Source: Staphylotrichum longicolle (Eukaryota; Ascomycota; Sordariomycetes; Sordariales; Chaetomiaceae). From it: DNA of 64,000 bases. The stretch covers positions 3,348,001-3,412,000 of the forward strand of contig JAHCVI010000001.1 of NCBI GenBank assembly GCA_019096155.1, read 5' to 3'. A model generated the notes under the pieces. It was given only the letters and a program-made list of their open reading frames with translations. It searched no databases and was not told where the DNA came from. The number at the start of each line of letters is the position of its first letter. Position 1 is the first letter of the stretch. Both the position numbers and the translations under genes were made by a program. Below are positions 31,645-43,470 of this stretch, one piece after another.

Positions 31645-34600
31645 CTAACCTCTTAACCCACTCCCTTTGTCCCCCTGTCCCATCTCCCTCAACGCCTCCC
31701 TCACAATTCCCTTCGCCTCCGCAATCACATCGTCACCCCTCCGCCAAGTATACAGCTTCACCCCCTGTCCATCCAGGATCTCGTGAGCCCGCGACAATCG
31801 CCGCAGCCACAAGTCGACCTTCTTGTTGACCGCCGCCGTCGCTGCCGTCCCATTTGGCTGTGTCGCCGTCTCTACGATACTCGCCGGGTATGCGCCAGAG
31901 GCTGAGGGGAGCGGCTCCATCTCGGCCACGTCCGAGTTGAGGTTGGCGTTGCTCCGCGCCTGCTGTGCGATTGGGGCAGTACCACGCCGACGCGGTGGTG
32001 GCGGCGGTGGCGGAGTTGGTTTGTTGGTGTTGGGCGGTGTGCCTGCTGACGTCCGAGGTCGGGGCAAACCCTGGCTGGGATCAGGGCCTGCAAGAGTACC
32101 TTTCTGACTGTTGGTGCTCGAGTCTGAAGGGGTGCTTCGCAGCGCAGCTGGTTTGGCTGGGCGCGGCGGCGGCGGTAGTTTTTGAGCGAGGCGATCTGAA
32201 CCCGGTGTACCGGGTTTCGAGCGACTCTCAACTGGGCTAGCCGGCTCAGGCTCATCAAAGTCTATCAGTGTGCCCATGACCGGCCCTGAACTTGGAACCG
32301 GAGCTGTAGCGCGGGGAGGGAGCTGCGGCCTCTTCTCAGCTTCTTCGCGGGCTGGTGGTCGACTCTCCAACTGCGCCCTGGTGCTCCCCTGCCTACTGCG
32401 CTGCACCGAGTCGGCGTTGTACGAAGAATCAAAGAAGCCGGTTTGCTCAGGAGTGGTGACATCGCGGATGAAGACGGCCAGAATCCGCCCAGGATTCGCC
32501 AAGGCGAGCTCCGTATACACCTCCAGGTCCGCTTCGCCGCTGTCGCCAACGAGGATAAACTTCCGTTCTGGGAAATCCCTGATGATTCTCTCCAGCGTCC
32601 CCTTCTTCCTCTCCGCCACGGGCTCAAAAATACCCTGCAGCATGCCGCTGTATTGCTTCAGGTGAATGGACCCTTGAGGCAGGCCGGCCGTGTGGAAGAA
32701 AGTCGCCAGGACAGGGAACAGCTGCCACGGGCTGTTGGAGCAGTAATGCACCTTGACTCCCATCTCGTGCATCGCGTTGTACCATTCCCTGACGCCGTCC
32801 ACAGTCAAGTCCGCCAGATCACGCACAAATGTGTTCCTGAAGATCTCGCGAGCGCCCATCGAAATGTTTGACCGCTTGACCGTGTCGTCGACGTCGCTGA
32901 TCATGCTAACGCCCTTGGAATCGATAATCTCGACGGGCTTGGTCGTCGAGATATTCTCATTTGCCAGGACCCTCACGTCCGTCGGGACAAACTCGAGAGC
33001 CACACGGGCATGAAAGTGGCCCGAGTCGTCTGTCAAGACCGTCTGAGACCGGGATTGCTCGTCGTTGTAAAAGAAGATGGTGATGGGGATCTGGACCAAA
33101 GGCGTCGTCATGAACGGCCCTAGCCGCGCCATAAGATTGGCGTTTGCGATCGAGAGCTCCGCTTCTGTCATGTCCGACTGCGACATGGTGGGTGTCCTCG
33201 CCGATAACGTCGGAGAGGGCGGCGGTGAAACAGGGCTATGGTTGGCGCCCTTGGAACCGCTGGGAGGCTCGCTGTACCCGCCCCTGTTGGCAACCTCCTT
33301 CTCGTCCTGGCCTCGCTTTTCAATCTCCCGGGCCTCCCGTGCAATCCTCTGCTCCTCCCTCATTTCCTCCAACCGCTCGTGCGAGCTTTCGGCCTGTTCT
33401 GACTGCATCACGGGCGGCGGAATCCCACTAAGCCTCCTCGCAAGGCCAATGAGCATGCGATTCCGCCGTGTCATCGGCCCCTTGCTGGGCATGTATATCC
33501 ACCCCCTTACATCCACATCCACGACCGCCTTCTCGTCCTCCACCCTCGCCCACTCTTGCTTCCAGTACTCCTCTTCACTCAACCCCACCTGCGCTGCATT
33601 GGCGGCTTGCACTGAGCGGCTCACGCCCTCCCCAAACTCGCGTACATGCCTCTTCGCATATGTCGGAAACAGCACCATCTGTTCGTCTCCCTTCGTGATG
33701 ATCGACACCTGGGGAAACGCCCCCGGGATCGACACCCTCGGGTCGGCGCCGTCCACCCCCCTGATCCGCGTGTTACTGTACTGCTCCCGCAACTCACTGG
33801 CAGCCGCCACGCCGGCGCGGTACACGCTCCCCGCGACCGCAGCCAGCTTCCTCCGCCTCGCGCCCCTCTCAGGAACGGGCGTCCCCTCCCTGGACCCCAT
33901 CCCCGTCCCTATGCCCGTCCCGTACGCCCCATATCCATACCCGCCCGCACCATACTGCCCCTGCCCCTGGCCCTGACTCTGCATCCCGCCCCTCCTCGCC
34001 TCGTGCACCGCGCTCCCCACGCCGGCGACAGCCCCCGCGACGCTCTTGCCCTCGGCAATCTCCCCCTTTATCTTTGCAACAACCCCACTATCACCGCTTC
34101 CAGCACCACCACCACCACGCCCTATCTCCTTATCTGCCGCTCCCTCGCGCAATAGTCGCCCTCTCTGCGCCCTCGCCGCCAACTCCACGATCCGGCTCCT
34201 CCTCTTCGCTCCACGCTCGCGCCGCCGCCGCTGGCGCTCGACGAGGAATCCGTAGATGCGGCTCTGCAGCGCGCGCCTGTAGCGCGGGAGGGTGTCGAGG
34301 CGGAAGCGGGTAAGGCGGTCGCGGAGGCGCGAAGGGAGGAGGGCGCGCAGGACGCGGCTGCGGAAGACGCCGTGCGCGTGTGCGGGTTGGCGGGGGGTTT
34401 GCGGAAATGGGAATGGGCGGGGGAGGCGTTGGTATTGTCCGTGCGGTGGTGGTTGTCGGAGAGAGGAGAGCGGGAGGGGGAGGCGGCGCGGGGTTTGGGG
34501 CGGTGGTTTGATGGGAGCCAGGGTGAGTGAGGTTGAGGGTTTGGTGGTGGGTTGGGGAGCTGTGATCGAGCTTGAGTTACGGAGGTGGGTAAAGCGCGTT

Positions 34601-34790
34601 GGTTACTCTGCGGCTGAAGGATTGAAACTGCGGAAGGGTTCTGTGGGTTGGAATTGTCGCGCAGCTGGTGGTGCGGAGAACCGCGGTTAGTGAGACAAGC
34701 GGTGGTGAGAAGCAGCCCAAAGGGAATTGGGCGCAATAGGGAAATTCCAAAGTTGAGATGTTCTGGAATCGAAGGCGTGGGACAATGCAT
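31645..34790 (-). CDS. app1: App1-type phosphatidate phosphatase (DUF2183), cortical actin patch/lipid protein
   Basis: The main exon (34559-31645) encodes the App1 catalytic domain: GVSMISDVDDTVKRSNISMG carries the DxDxT phosphatase motif, followed by NSPWQLFPVL and FILVGDSGEADLEVY. Yeast App1 dephosphorylates phosphatidate at actin patches during endocytosis. The C-terminus is Pro-rich (PPPPRPAKP, PTPPPPPPPRRR), fitting SH3 partners. The 5' end is uncertain. The conserved-looking frame runs upstream of the first in-frame ATG (33984) through a basic helical stretch (FRSRVLRALLPSRLRDRLTRF), and the nearest upstream ATG of any frame is at 34790. A 47-nt intron at 34606-34560 (GTAACC..CACAG) would join that ATG in phase, giving 1032 residues. 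If that intron is not real, translation would start at 33984 and lose the basic stretch. Confidence 0.8.
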
Positions 34791-35015
34791 GGTTGGATTG
34801 CTGTCGCCGCTGCCTGGTCCCGTCCCTTACGTCACCAACCTTACTTGACCTGACCTGAGCTGGGCGGGCGGGAGCTTCGACCTCCACTAAACTCGGGCGC
34901 TGCAGACCGTTCCTGTGGGGATTAACGACCCAGGCTCTACATGAATAGGTACTCAATAAGTTTAAAACACATTGACGGCAGAACGCAAAACAGTGTATTA
35001 TCTGGATATCATAGT

Positions 35016-37522
35016 CTATCTCCTCCCTCTCCCCACAGGTCGCTTCCCCTTCGGACCACTGGGCTTCTTGATCTTCTTGAGGTTCAGCACTGCGCCCTTT
35101 CCATCCCTCTCGGCCCGGCCCTTTTTCCACGACGCACCCTCGCTCCTTTCAGCCTTGGAGTCGAGCTTCTTCTTGTCCTTGTTGCTCAGCTTGCCTTTGC
35201 CCTTCTTCTTCATGGCGTCCCTGATGCCGTTGAGCTCCGTCCGGCCGGCCTCCTTGGCCGCCTTCTTGTCCTTCTCCGATTCGAACCACGTCCGCCTGGG
35301 CCGCGAGTTGATCTCCTCCTCGTGCTTGATCATGTTCTCGCCCTTCTTGACCTGCATCTCGACCTGTGCAAGCTGCTTCTCCTCCTTCTCCTCGCGCAGA
35401 ATCTCTTCGATCTCGTCGTCCATCTCGTCGATCTGATCCTGCCACTTGTCCGCGTCCGCTGGGTCAATCACTCGGCTGATGATCTTGGAGCCCTGTGCCT
35501 TGCCGGCTTTGACCGCCGCCTTGACGACCTTGCGGTCCGGCTCTGCCGCCAGTGTGATGGCAACACCGCTGCGGCCGGCACGCGCGGTACGACCCACGCG
35601 ATGGACGTAGATTTCGAGTGTCTGCGGGGCCTCGTAGTTGATGACGGTATCGACTCCCTTAATATCCAAACCACGAGACGCGAGGTCGGTGGCGAGCAGG
35701 TAGTTAACCTTGCCGTCCCTGAATGCCTCGACACTGGCGATACGCTGCAGTTGGTTAGCATTACTCTCTGAAACGGTGAAACAAGGAACCATACCTGAGC
35801 TTGGTTCATGCTTCCGTGCAGCTCAGCGCACGACAGCCCCAGCAGTCCAAATATGATGCGCGTCCGGTGGGCAATCTTCTTTTGCCTGAAGAAGATGATG
35901 ACCCGTTCGGTGTAGAAAGTCTTGCAGATGTGCACCAGATACCCCAAGCGCTTCTCTTCACGCCCTGGGCGCAGACGCACAAACTCCTGTGCCAGATTGA
36001 CGGCCGTCTTCTTCTGGGAATCGACCATAATCCGGGCGGGCTTGTTGAGCCCGATGCGAATCAGTTTATCAACCGTCGAGGTCATGGTGGCGGAGAAGAG
36101 CATGGTCTGACGTGACTTGGGGATGGTCGTGAGAATCTCATTCAGCTCGTCCGCAAACCCATCCTCGAGCATCCTGTCGGCTTCGTCAAGCACCAGGATC
36201 TCGACCGTCTCAACAGCAAAGCTGGCCGAGTTCCGCATGTGATCGATGAAACGACCGGGGGTGGCGATCACCACATCCGGCCTCAGGCGCAGCTCGCCCT
36301 CCTGCACCTTCAAGCTGAGACCACCGACGGCGAGACAGAACTTGATATCGGTATGGCTGGCCAGCTTGGTAGCCACCGAGTGACACTGGATGGCCAGTTC
36401 GCGGGTAGGCGTCAGAATGACAACTCTCGTCGTCGGAACCTTCTTCGGCCGGTACAGCAGGCGCTCCAGGATAGGCACCACAAACGCGGCTGTCTTTCCG
36501 GAACCGGTGACGGCGCCACCGACGACGTCCTTGCCCATCAGCGCAATCGGGATCGTCTTGGCCTGAATCGGCGTCGGTTTCGTGAACCCAACCGAGGTGA
36601 GACCCCTGAGAATGGGGCGTGACAGCGACATGCCCTGGAAAGACGACATGTCGCCCTTCTTGCCGGTCTGTTCCGTCTCCTCGGGCGCAGCAAAGAACTC
36701 TCTCCGCTTGGCCTCTTCCTCGGCGTCCTCCTCGTCGTCGTCGGACTCCGCGCCGTCATCCGGATGCTGTACGGGTGTGGCAACCGAGTCGTTGTCCGAC
36801 GCAGCGTCGTCCTCATCTTCACCCTCCGCCTCGGCCTCCTCCTCTTCCTCTTCACTCCCTTCACTCCCCTCAACATCCCGCATCTCCTCATCCTCCTCCT
36901 CCTCTACATCCGACCCCACCCCCATCCCAAACGCATCATCAGCCAGCACCTCGTCATCCAGATCAACCTCAACCCCCTCCTCCCCTTCTTCTTCCTCCTC
37001 CTCCCCACCCTCCTCCTCTTCCTTTTCTATGGCCTTACCCTTGCCCTCCTTCATTTCCCTCCTCCTCCTGATAATCTCATCCAAATCCACCCCGCTCTTG
37101 CCCTCTGGTCCCGCCCCGCCGGTGATCCCCTTCTTCGCCCCCTCAAACCCCCACCCCTCAAACTCCCCGGCACCGGCGTCGTCGCCAAACCCGCTCACGC
37201 CGTCCAGCGCGAACTCAAAGTCCGAGTCCATGGCACCGTCGTCGGCGTCGTTGCCGCCGTGCCAGAGTCCCGTCTCTTCTTGGTCTTGGGGTTCATTTTG
37301 GTCTTCGTCTTCGTCATCATCGGCGGTGGATTTTTTGCTCTTGTTCTTGTTTTTATTCTTCTTGTTCTTCTTCTCCTTCTTGGAAGCGGACGTGGTCTTG
37401 GCCTTCTTCGCGGCCGGGGCGGGCGCGACCTCGTCCTCCTCGACGACGTCGGGCTCGTCGTTGTCCGAGATGGTGTGGATGAAGTCGTCGTCGACGGCCT
37501 TGCGTTTGTGGGAGGGCGCCAT
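35016..37522 (-). CDS. drs1: ATP-dependent RNA helicase Drs1 (DDX27), 60S ribosome biogenesis
   Basis: There are two exons, 37522-35796 (its last full codon ends at 35795) and 35744-35016, joined over a 50-nt intron with a TGCTAAC branch point, giving 818 residues. The order is a Lys-rich and strongly acidic N-terminus (about 20-270) and then the helicase core: Q motif near 296-320 (FTKPTPIQ), Walker A GSGKT 340-344, PTRELAIQ, DEAD 446-449, SAT 477-479, and in the second exon ATDLASRGLDI and HRVGRTARAG. The basic C-terminal tail is rich in Lys and Gly. This layout is that of yeast Drs1, a nucleolar helicase needed for 25S rRNA maturation. The start MAPSHKRKAVDDDF was chosen over an upstream in-frame ATG (37753), whose extra 77 residues look like leader sequence. 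Confidence 0.95.
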
Positions 37523-38257
37523 CTTGAACCCGTAGAAACTGCAGTAGTCGTTGTTGGGCGACCTGCACTGCGGAATTGGGGGAAGTTCGGATGGTGGTGA
37601 TGGCGGGGCCTGGCGCTGCCTTCTGAGAGGAACGGAATGGCTGCCAAAAAATTTGGGATGGACGGGCGATTGGGACTTTTTCTGCCGGGCGGTGAGGAGG
37701 TGAATGGCTTGGATTCGGGGGTTTGGCCGCCGAGGTGCCCGCTGTGGGGTCACTGAGGTTGGTTCCTGCTTGAAGCACCTGTTCTTCGTGCCCCTGCTGA
37801 TCTCTTTCCACAGTTGATGTCGACAACTTCCATTAAGGAAAGAGTGTTGGATGATTTACTGGGCAACACACCTGATCTAAAAGAGTCATTTATGACTCTT
37901 TACCAAAGGATTGCTGACCAAATCGCCTGCCCTTGGTGACACTGAGCACTGTACTGTTCATTTTACGGGCAACGGCACGCAAAGTTGTGAGTAAGGTAAC
38001 TTGGGTCTCTGAATGAGGTGCTATCCAAAATAGATCTACCTCACAGCAAATGAATATGGTCTCAAACTCCCAACGCCATGCCAATGGTATAATGCCCCCA
38101 CCTCTTTCAGTTCCTCTCCCAAACCCAGTGCCATTCCTGCTTGCCTGCGTGTTGTCCTCCTCCAGTCGGGATCCTCCCAATATTTTTAGACAACGCGTGC
38201 CCGTATCATCTTTCCCAGCCTTACTTCCCATCCAAGGTCATCCGACCATCACCAGCG
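37523..38257. promoter_or_regulatory. Spacer upstream of Drs1 and downstream of the membrane-protein gene
   Basis: About 735 bp with no supported gene. It should hold the Drs1 promoter and leader and the 3' UTR of the next minus-strand gene. An in-frame ATG at 37753 lies in the presumed leader of Drs1. Confidence 0.4.
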
Positions 38258-40335
38258 TCACCTCCTCCCACCCCCAATCTCACCCAGATCATACTCTTCC
38301 CCCTCCCCATCCGGTCCCCCCTCTCTCTCCCTCTCCGCCTCCTTCGCCCTCGCCGCGGCATTCGCAGCCCTGATCCTCGCCTTCTCCTCCCTCAACCTCA
38401 AGATTCTCCCGTCGTCCAGCAAAAATTTCTGCTCGTCAATCTCCCTGCCCCCTCCCGGCCGCCCGCCGCCCCAGCCGCGCTGCTGCTGCGCGGGCGGCTG
38501 GTACGGCCTGAACGGCAGCTGCGCCTCCCGCTGCGGCGCCGCCCCGGGCAGCTCGTACTCCACCACGTCCGAGGTATAGTGATAAAACCCATCCTTGGTG
38601 GGCGGCAGCTCCGCCTGCGCGAGCGGCTCCGCCAGCTTGCGCACCGCGCCCTTCTCCATGGCCTCAAAGTCCTCTGTTGACGCGTAGGGCGGGAGCGGGC
38701 TTATGGAGGTTCCGAGCAAGGGGGAGTCGGCTTCCCAGGAGAACTGGCGCTCGTGGGGGATTGCGGAGTGGGATGTGGCGGCGGCGGCTTCTTGGAAGCG
38801 GCGGTTGACGATGGATTCGTCGGGCGGCACGGTGGGGGAGACGACCAGCGGGGTGGGGGTCACGCGGTTGGGGCCGTATGAGACGACGATGGGAATGGCG
38901 GGCTGGCGCAGGGGCGAGGGCTTGGGGTCGGACGGCGGAGGAATGCTGTAGCTGCTGTAGTCGGGATAATCAGATACGCCCGCGGAGAGGGGCATCATGG
39001 GGACGTGGCCCGGGATTTGTTCGGCAAGGTGAGGGGTCGTTGGCGTTGTGGCTGAGGTTACGGCAAGTCGAGGGGTGACGCGGGGTGTAAGCGTTGGTGT
39101 GACGGGGTTCGGCCCGTATGAGATGATTGTCTGGGTTGACGGTTGGAGTTGCGACTTGAGTCGCGCAGCTGTGAGCTCTTCCCGTTCGATGCTGCGTTCG
39201 TATGTCCAAGGATGTCCGGTCTGAGAGTTGGTCGGCGACTGGGCGCCGCCCGTGGGCGAATGCGAGGGGATGGTGGAATGCAGCGAGCGCACGTCATCGT
39301 AACCCATCGAGCCGGGGAAGCCGTCGAACACCGGCTGTATTGGGCAGAGGGGCTCATCCGACTGCCCCGACGTGTCCGACAAGGCGCCGTTCCTCTTTTT
39401 TTCCGGCCCTCTCCTCCCGCTGCGGCGATCGATGCCGCCGTTCAGCTCGGCATCCGGCGAGCGCCGACGGCGCCGAAAATACAGGAAGGCGGCCATGGCG
39501 CCTATTGAAATGCAGATGAGGGCGATCCCAACGCCTAGGGCTGCTTTTGCGCCGGTGCTAAAGCTGTCTCCCCTGGACGCAGGCTCTGATGAATCCACGG
39601 CGGCGGGTGTGCGGACGATGAGAGGGAAAGTCGGCGATGGCGGTTCCAACTGCTGGCGTCTTAACGTCGAAGCCGAGGAGCTGTCTAGGGCGGCGGGCTT
39701 TTCGTCCAGCCCCTGACGATTCGATGACACAAGGAAGGTCTCGCTAGTGACCCGGCAGTCGCCCGAGTCAGAACTGAGGTCGAGCCAGCAAGGTTCCTCG
39801 GACAAAAAGTTCAAAAGGACAAGTGCAGTCCCGTTGAACGGGCTAACATGGTCGACTCTTAACTCTATGGAAGAAGAACAATGTGTCAGTGTGATCCGTC
39901 ATCGCCTTCACAGCAACGGCTCGCAAGGCGCGCGGTCAGCAGCGGGCGAAGGCAAGCCACTTTGTCCAAAGCAACGGAGAAAGCCGACCGAGGGAGGGAC
40001 GAGATGAAGGGTGGGAGAATGAAGGTGGGTTCGCCTGCGACTCAGGGACCCAGATGGTGGAGGAGGGGACGGCACTAACTGCGTGTTGCCCGCCCGGGCG
40101 CGCCACACCAGCACGAGAGTGTGGGATTGGCGAAATCGGAATGGTATGTGATGCTGATGGTGTCGCGGTGGAAGAATTTGAGCCCTTTCGTCGGGAAAGA
40201 GAAGTTTGCTCCGCAGTTTGCGCTCGCGATCCCGGCGCCCGTCAGCAGATTCGGGACTGCCAGGAGAACGATGGGTGAGGCCTTGCGGCGCCGGCTGTTC
40301 CGCAGAGTCACAGTCGTCCGTTTCGCCGTCGCCAT
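38258..40335 (-). CDS. Secreted-pathway single-pass membrane protein of unknown function
   Basis: There are two exons, 40335-40080 and 39864-38258, with a 215-nt intron (GTTAGT..CATAG), giving 620 residues. The N-terminus is basic and then hydrophobic (KASPIVLLAVPNLLTGAGIASA), a likely signal peptide or anchor. A short extracellular part of about 150 residues with several Cys (NCGANF, LSCWCG, EEPCWLDL, SGDCR) follows. One membrane helix lies at about 193-215 (AALGVGIALICISIGAMAAF), followed directly by RRRRR, which sets the rest on the cytosolic side. The 400-residue tail is Pro/Ser/Thr-rich and contains SYGPNPVTPT (334-343) and SYGPNRVTPT (414-423), a repeated motif I do not recognise. The layout resembles fungal wall-stress or Mid2-like sensors, but no family match is claimed. 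Confidence 0.82.
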
Positions 40336-41646
40336 AGCCGCGGCGGAGCGAGAGAGGCGGGATTCGTCTCACGGAGACATTGAAATGCTTCAGACCATCA
40401 CACTGGCCGATGTGCGTAAAGACAACAACTCGCGAACCAGCGATTGGTGTCAAGCAAAGACGCGGGCGAAGAAAGATTGTCTGCAGGCGGGATGGGTGGA
40501 CCGGTCTAGTGGAGGGACATGGAAGAGCTCTGGCGGGTGAACCGGCAGACCCCTGGTGGGTATGGTCGGCGCCATGCACTGCGGGAGGGCGAAGGGGTCG
40601 AAGGGCTGAATGGCAAGGGGTCAGCCAAGATTGGACAGCAAGACGAGCGAGGGACTGACCCTCGACGTTCCGGGACCCGCCAGTCGCTACCGATCCATCG
40701 CGCCGCCCACCCAGAAAGGGCGGCCAACGGGGCTGCCCGAGCCCTGGTCAACAGCACTGCACAACAATGCGGCCCTGCCGCGCTGCGACTGGAAGAGTTT
40801 GGGCCCCTTCTTCCCAACAGCTCCTCGCTGTGCCGCTGGGATGCATCGGACTACCCCGTTCTCGGCGCAAGAGTCGTCCACTTAGCAGTCGAGCCAGTCA
40901 GCCGACAACGGTGCGCGTTTGGATGAAGTGTCTCGGCTCTCAATCAACAGACCCAAGCAGCAGCGCTGTGGCTCCACCACTCGTGTTGGCGCATGTACTG
41001 TACCAAGTACCTTACCTAGGGTGGCGTCCGCTTGAAGACGTGCAGGCGCCAGGCGCATTGTGTCAGGCTTTCAGCCTCCACCTCCATCCACCAGGGCGCT
41101 CCCAATCTCAGCCTTGTCCTTCATGCAACGGGGAGAAAATAACAACTTTGGATGAGATTTGTGCTCGCTTCGTTTGGCCGGATGTTGTCCACGCCGACCT
41201 GGCGTTGACTGTTTCCTGTTTGTGAGTTGCGAAAAGCCAACACTGCCCTGTCTGCCGACTGCAGTTGGCTGCACCTGCACCAGCTTCGCCCTGCTCCATA
41301 ATTAGCACGCTAGCTGGGGCGCACGGCGTCAATTTCCGGCCTCTGATTGGACATTCGGGCTGCGCAACGCCAAAGAACGGCGCCGGCGACAGCGGCGCGA
41401 ATGGTGAGTTCAGTGCGGCAGGACAAGGCTGTGATCGCGGCGCTCGTCCGACGCAAGTACGGCTTGGGCGGTAACCAGGCTCGGGCGAGTTGCGGCGGGC
41501 ACGATATCTTGTTGAACTCGACAGACGGATGGACCTAACGCTTCACCCATGATGACAAGCCTGAGGCGTTTTTTCACTCTTTCTTGAGGATGCAATTCTC
41601 GGCGATGGCGGCATTGGCTCTCCCTCCAACATTCATCGGGTCTTTA
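40336..41646. other. Spacer between the membrane-protein and HET genes
   Basis: About 1.3 kb with no supported gene. It should contain the promoter of the membrane-protein gene and the 3' UTR of the HET gene. Open frames are short and overlap on both strands without domain patterns. Confidence 0.5.
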
Positions 41647-43470
41647 CTATCTCAGACTAAATGTTTGCTTCTCGCTCATCCAGTCCTTCGTGGTATCGAA
41701 ATACTCCCCATACATAAGACCGTCGACAGCAGCAGGCCCAACGTACGTCCAGTGTTCGCCCTCTTCGTGCTCGCCATTCTCGTGCCGGGAGACAACCTGC
41801 GGGAGTGTAGCGCCCAGAAAGAGACAAATCGTGTCGCCGCGTCTCGTGTGAGACGGAACCAACGCGATCCGACCCTTGTCCGTTACGGCAAAACCCCTGG
41901 ATCGCCATCGGATCGCCAATGAATTGCCATACCACGCCCACCACCGTAAGCGACCGAGCACTTCATCGGGTGTGAACACCTCTTCATTCTCAGCATTGGC
42001 CTCCAGAAATGCCAACAACCCATTTAGAAGCGGAACTTCCGGACGCCCATAGGAACCTCTACCATTGGCGAGGCCACATTCGCCTATAAAAACCCCCAAA
42101 AGCCGTTCAGGCCCGTCGGCACCGGCAGGCATATAGGCTGCGCAGTGCTGAATGATTTCGATGGCCTTCCAGACATCTAGAAATCGTGTCTTCTCGTCGA
42201 ACGCCTGGTCGAGGCAAAAGATCTCGCTGATTGTATCCACAGCGACACCAGCTAGACGCAGGATCCGCTCATCTTCTCTGCTAGCCGGCAAAGATAGGTC
42301 GTTGAAGGACGTCAGGTAAGAGGTTGCAGCTGGTCTCCCAGCACGACAACGAATGACAGGTAGATAAGCTGAGGGACAGCCGATGCCCAAGGTTGGGCAC
42401 CATGAAGGTATCCCAGAAATGGTTGGTTCCGGAGGAAAAAAGGCAGATGGCCAATCGCGGGCTGTCTCCAAGCATAGCTTGAAAAACCTGGCGTGAACCA
42501 TGCGGTAGTTCTGCTTGGCTTCGTCCGAGTAATCCACTGTCACCTTCTCTCGTAAAGCGTACGGTAGTAGCCCGCGGACTCCATAGACGTAGTCCACCTC
42601 AACTGCCGTGCTTTGGCTCACCATAACCCCCATGATACTCGACATCGGCCCAGCCTCTTTCTCAGGATCCATCATCCATTGCCGTATTCTCCCCGAGTGC
42701 ATGAGCATTGTCATCCCATTCACACCCCGCTGGACCAACTCACGTCCTAGTGCCTGAGTGTGTAAACCGGCAATGCTCGCGAGAAAGATGGAGTGTTTTA
42801 CCGCCTCGGCATAATCAAGGAGAACTTCCCACTTAACCTTCTGCTTGCCACAGAGAAACACACACGCTTGTGCCAGTGTTACCTCTTGTACAGTCCACAA
42901 CCGCTGAAACCACGGCCGACTGTACAGTAACAACACCGCCTTCCAAAGCACATCATCAGCCGGCGGAAACCCAAGCGCAACCACCTCGTCTGCTCTGAGA
43001 GCCCTCCACCCACCACCCTTCTCCTGCACATCCCAAACCCTTTTATTCAACTCCGGCAACAGGTTACACGCCAAATCACTATCATCTGCCGCCTCCCCTA
43101 ACCAGACGAACACAGTCTCGGCATAGGAATAAACATCGCCCATGCCTGCGACCTGGTGCGCCTTCTCAACATTGTCGGCCTGGTTGATGCAGATGGCGTC
43201 GACCCAGATCCAGTGCTCTGCGTGTTTGTGGAGCGCGCGGAGCGCGTCGCCAAGTGTGCGGGAGATGGTGAAGGTGGCGTCGTTGCATAGGACGGACTCG
43301 GTTTCGACCGAGGTACCCCACGCGTAAGAGAGCGCTTCGTAGTCGGGGAACTCCTCGATGTCAAAGGACTCGAGGCGGAACTGGATTTGCGGGTCGATGG
43401 AGGTGATGTGAAAGAGGCGAAAGTCGGAGGGGGTGATAGGGTCGTACGTATAGGTGGGTAGAGTAGACAT
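41647..43470 (-). CDS. HET-domain (heterokaryon incompatibility) protein
   Basis: A single exon encodes 607 residues. The N-terminal HET domain shows the family blocks YEALSYAWG (44-52) and WIWVDAICINQADN (87-100), followed by QVAGMGDVYSYAETVFVWLGEA, all standard in fungal HET proteins. The C-terminal 400 residues are not assigned, though GDTICLFLGATLPQVV near the end resembles the tail of other HET proteins. HET proteins act in vegetative incompatibility and can trigger cell death when partners mismatch. No NACHT, ankyrin or WD domain is attached. Codon usage looks less GC-biased than in neighbouring housekeeping genes, in line with an accessory gene. The start ATG at 43470 precedes STLPTYTYDPITPSDFRLFHI. 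No stop or frameshift breaks it. Confidence 0.92.
   Translation of the reverse strand: MSTLPTYTYDPITPSDFRLFHITSIDPQIQFRLESFDIEEFPDYEALSYAWGTSVETESVLCNDATFTISRTLGDALRALHKHAEHWIWVDAICINQADNVEKAHQVAGMGDVYSYAETVFVWLGEAADDSDLACNLLPELNKRVWDVQEKGGGWRALRADEVVALGFPPADDVLWKAVLLLYSRPWFQRLWTVQEVTLAQACVFLCGKQKVKWEVLLDYAEAVKHSIFLASIAGLHTQALGRELVQRGVNGMTMLMHSGRIRQWMMDPEKEAGPMSSIMGVMVSQSTAVEVDYVYGVRGLLPYALREKVTVDYSDEAKQNYRMVHARFFKLCLETARDWPSAFFPPEPTISGIPSWCPTLGIGCPSAYLPVIRCRAGRPAATSYLTSFNDLSLPASREDERILRLAGVAVDTISEIFCLDQAFDEKTRFLDVWKAIEIIQHCAAYMPAGADGPERLLGVFIGECGLANGRGSYGRPEVPLLNGLLAFLEANAENEEVFTPDEVLGRLRWWAWYGNSLAIRWRSRGFAVTDKGRIALVPSHTRRGDTICLFLGATLPQVVSRHENGEHEEGEHWTYVGPAAVDGLMYGEYFDTTKDWMSEKQTFSLR

Noticed and set aside
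36582..37535. 317-codon plus-strand Ser-rich open frame
   Set aside because: It is the antisense of the acidic, repetitive N-terminus of Drs1.
37523..37753. Drs1 starting 77 codons earlier at 37753
   Set aside because: The extra residues are Pro/Arg/Ser-rich leader-like sequence, while MAPSHKRKAVDDDF is a typical Drs1-like start.
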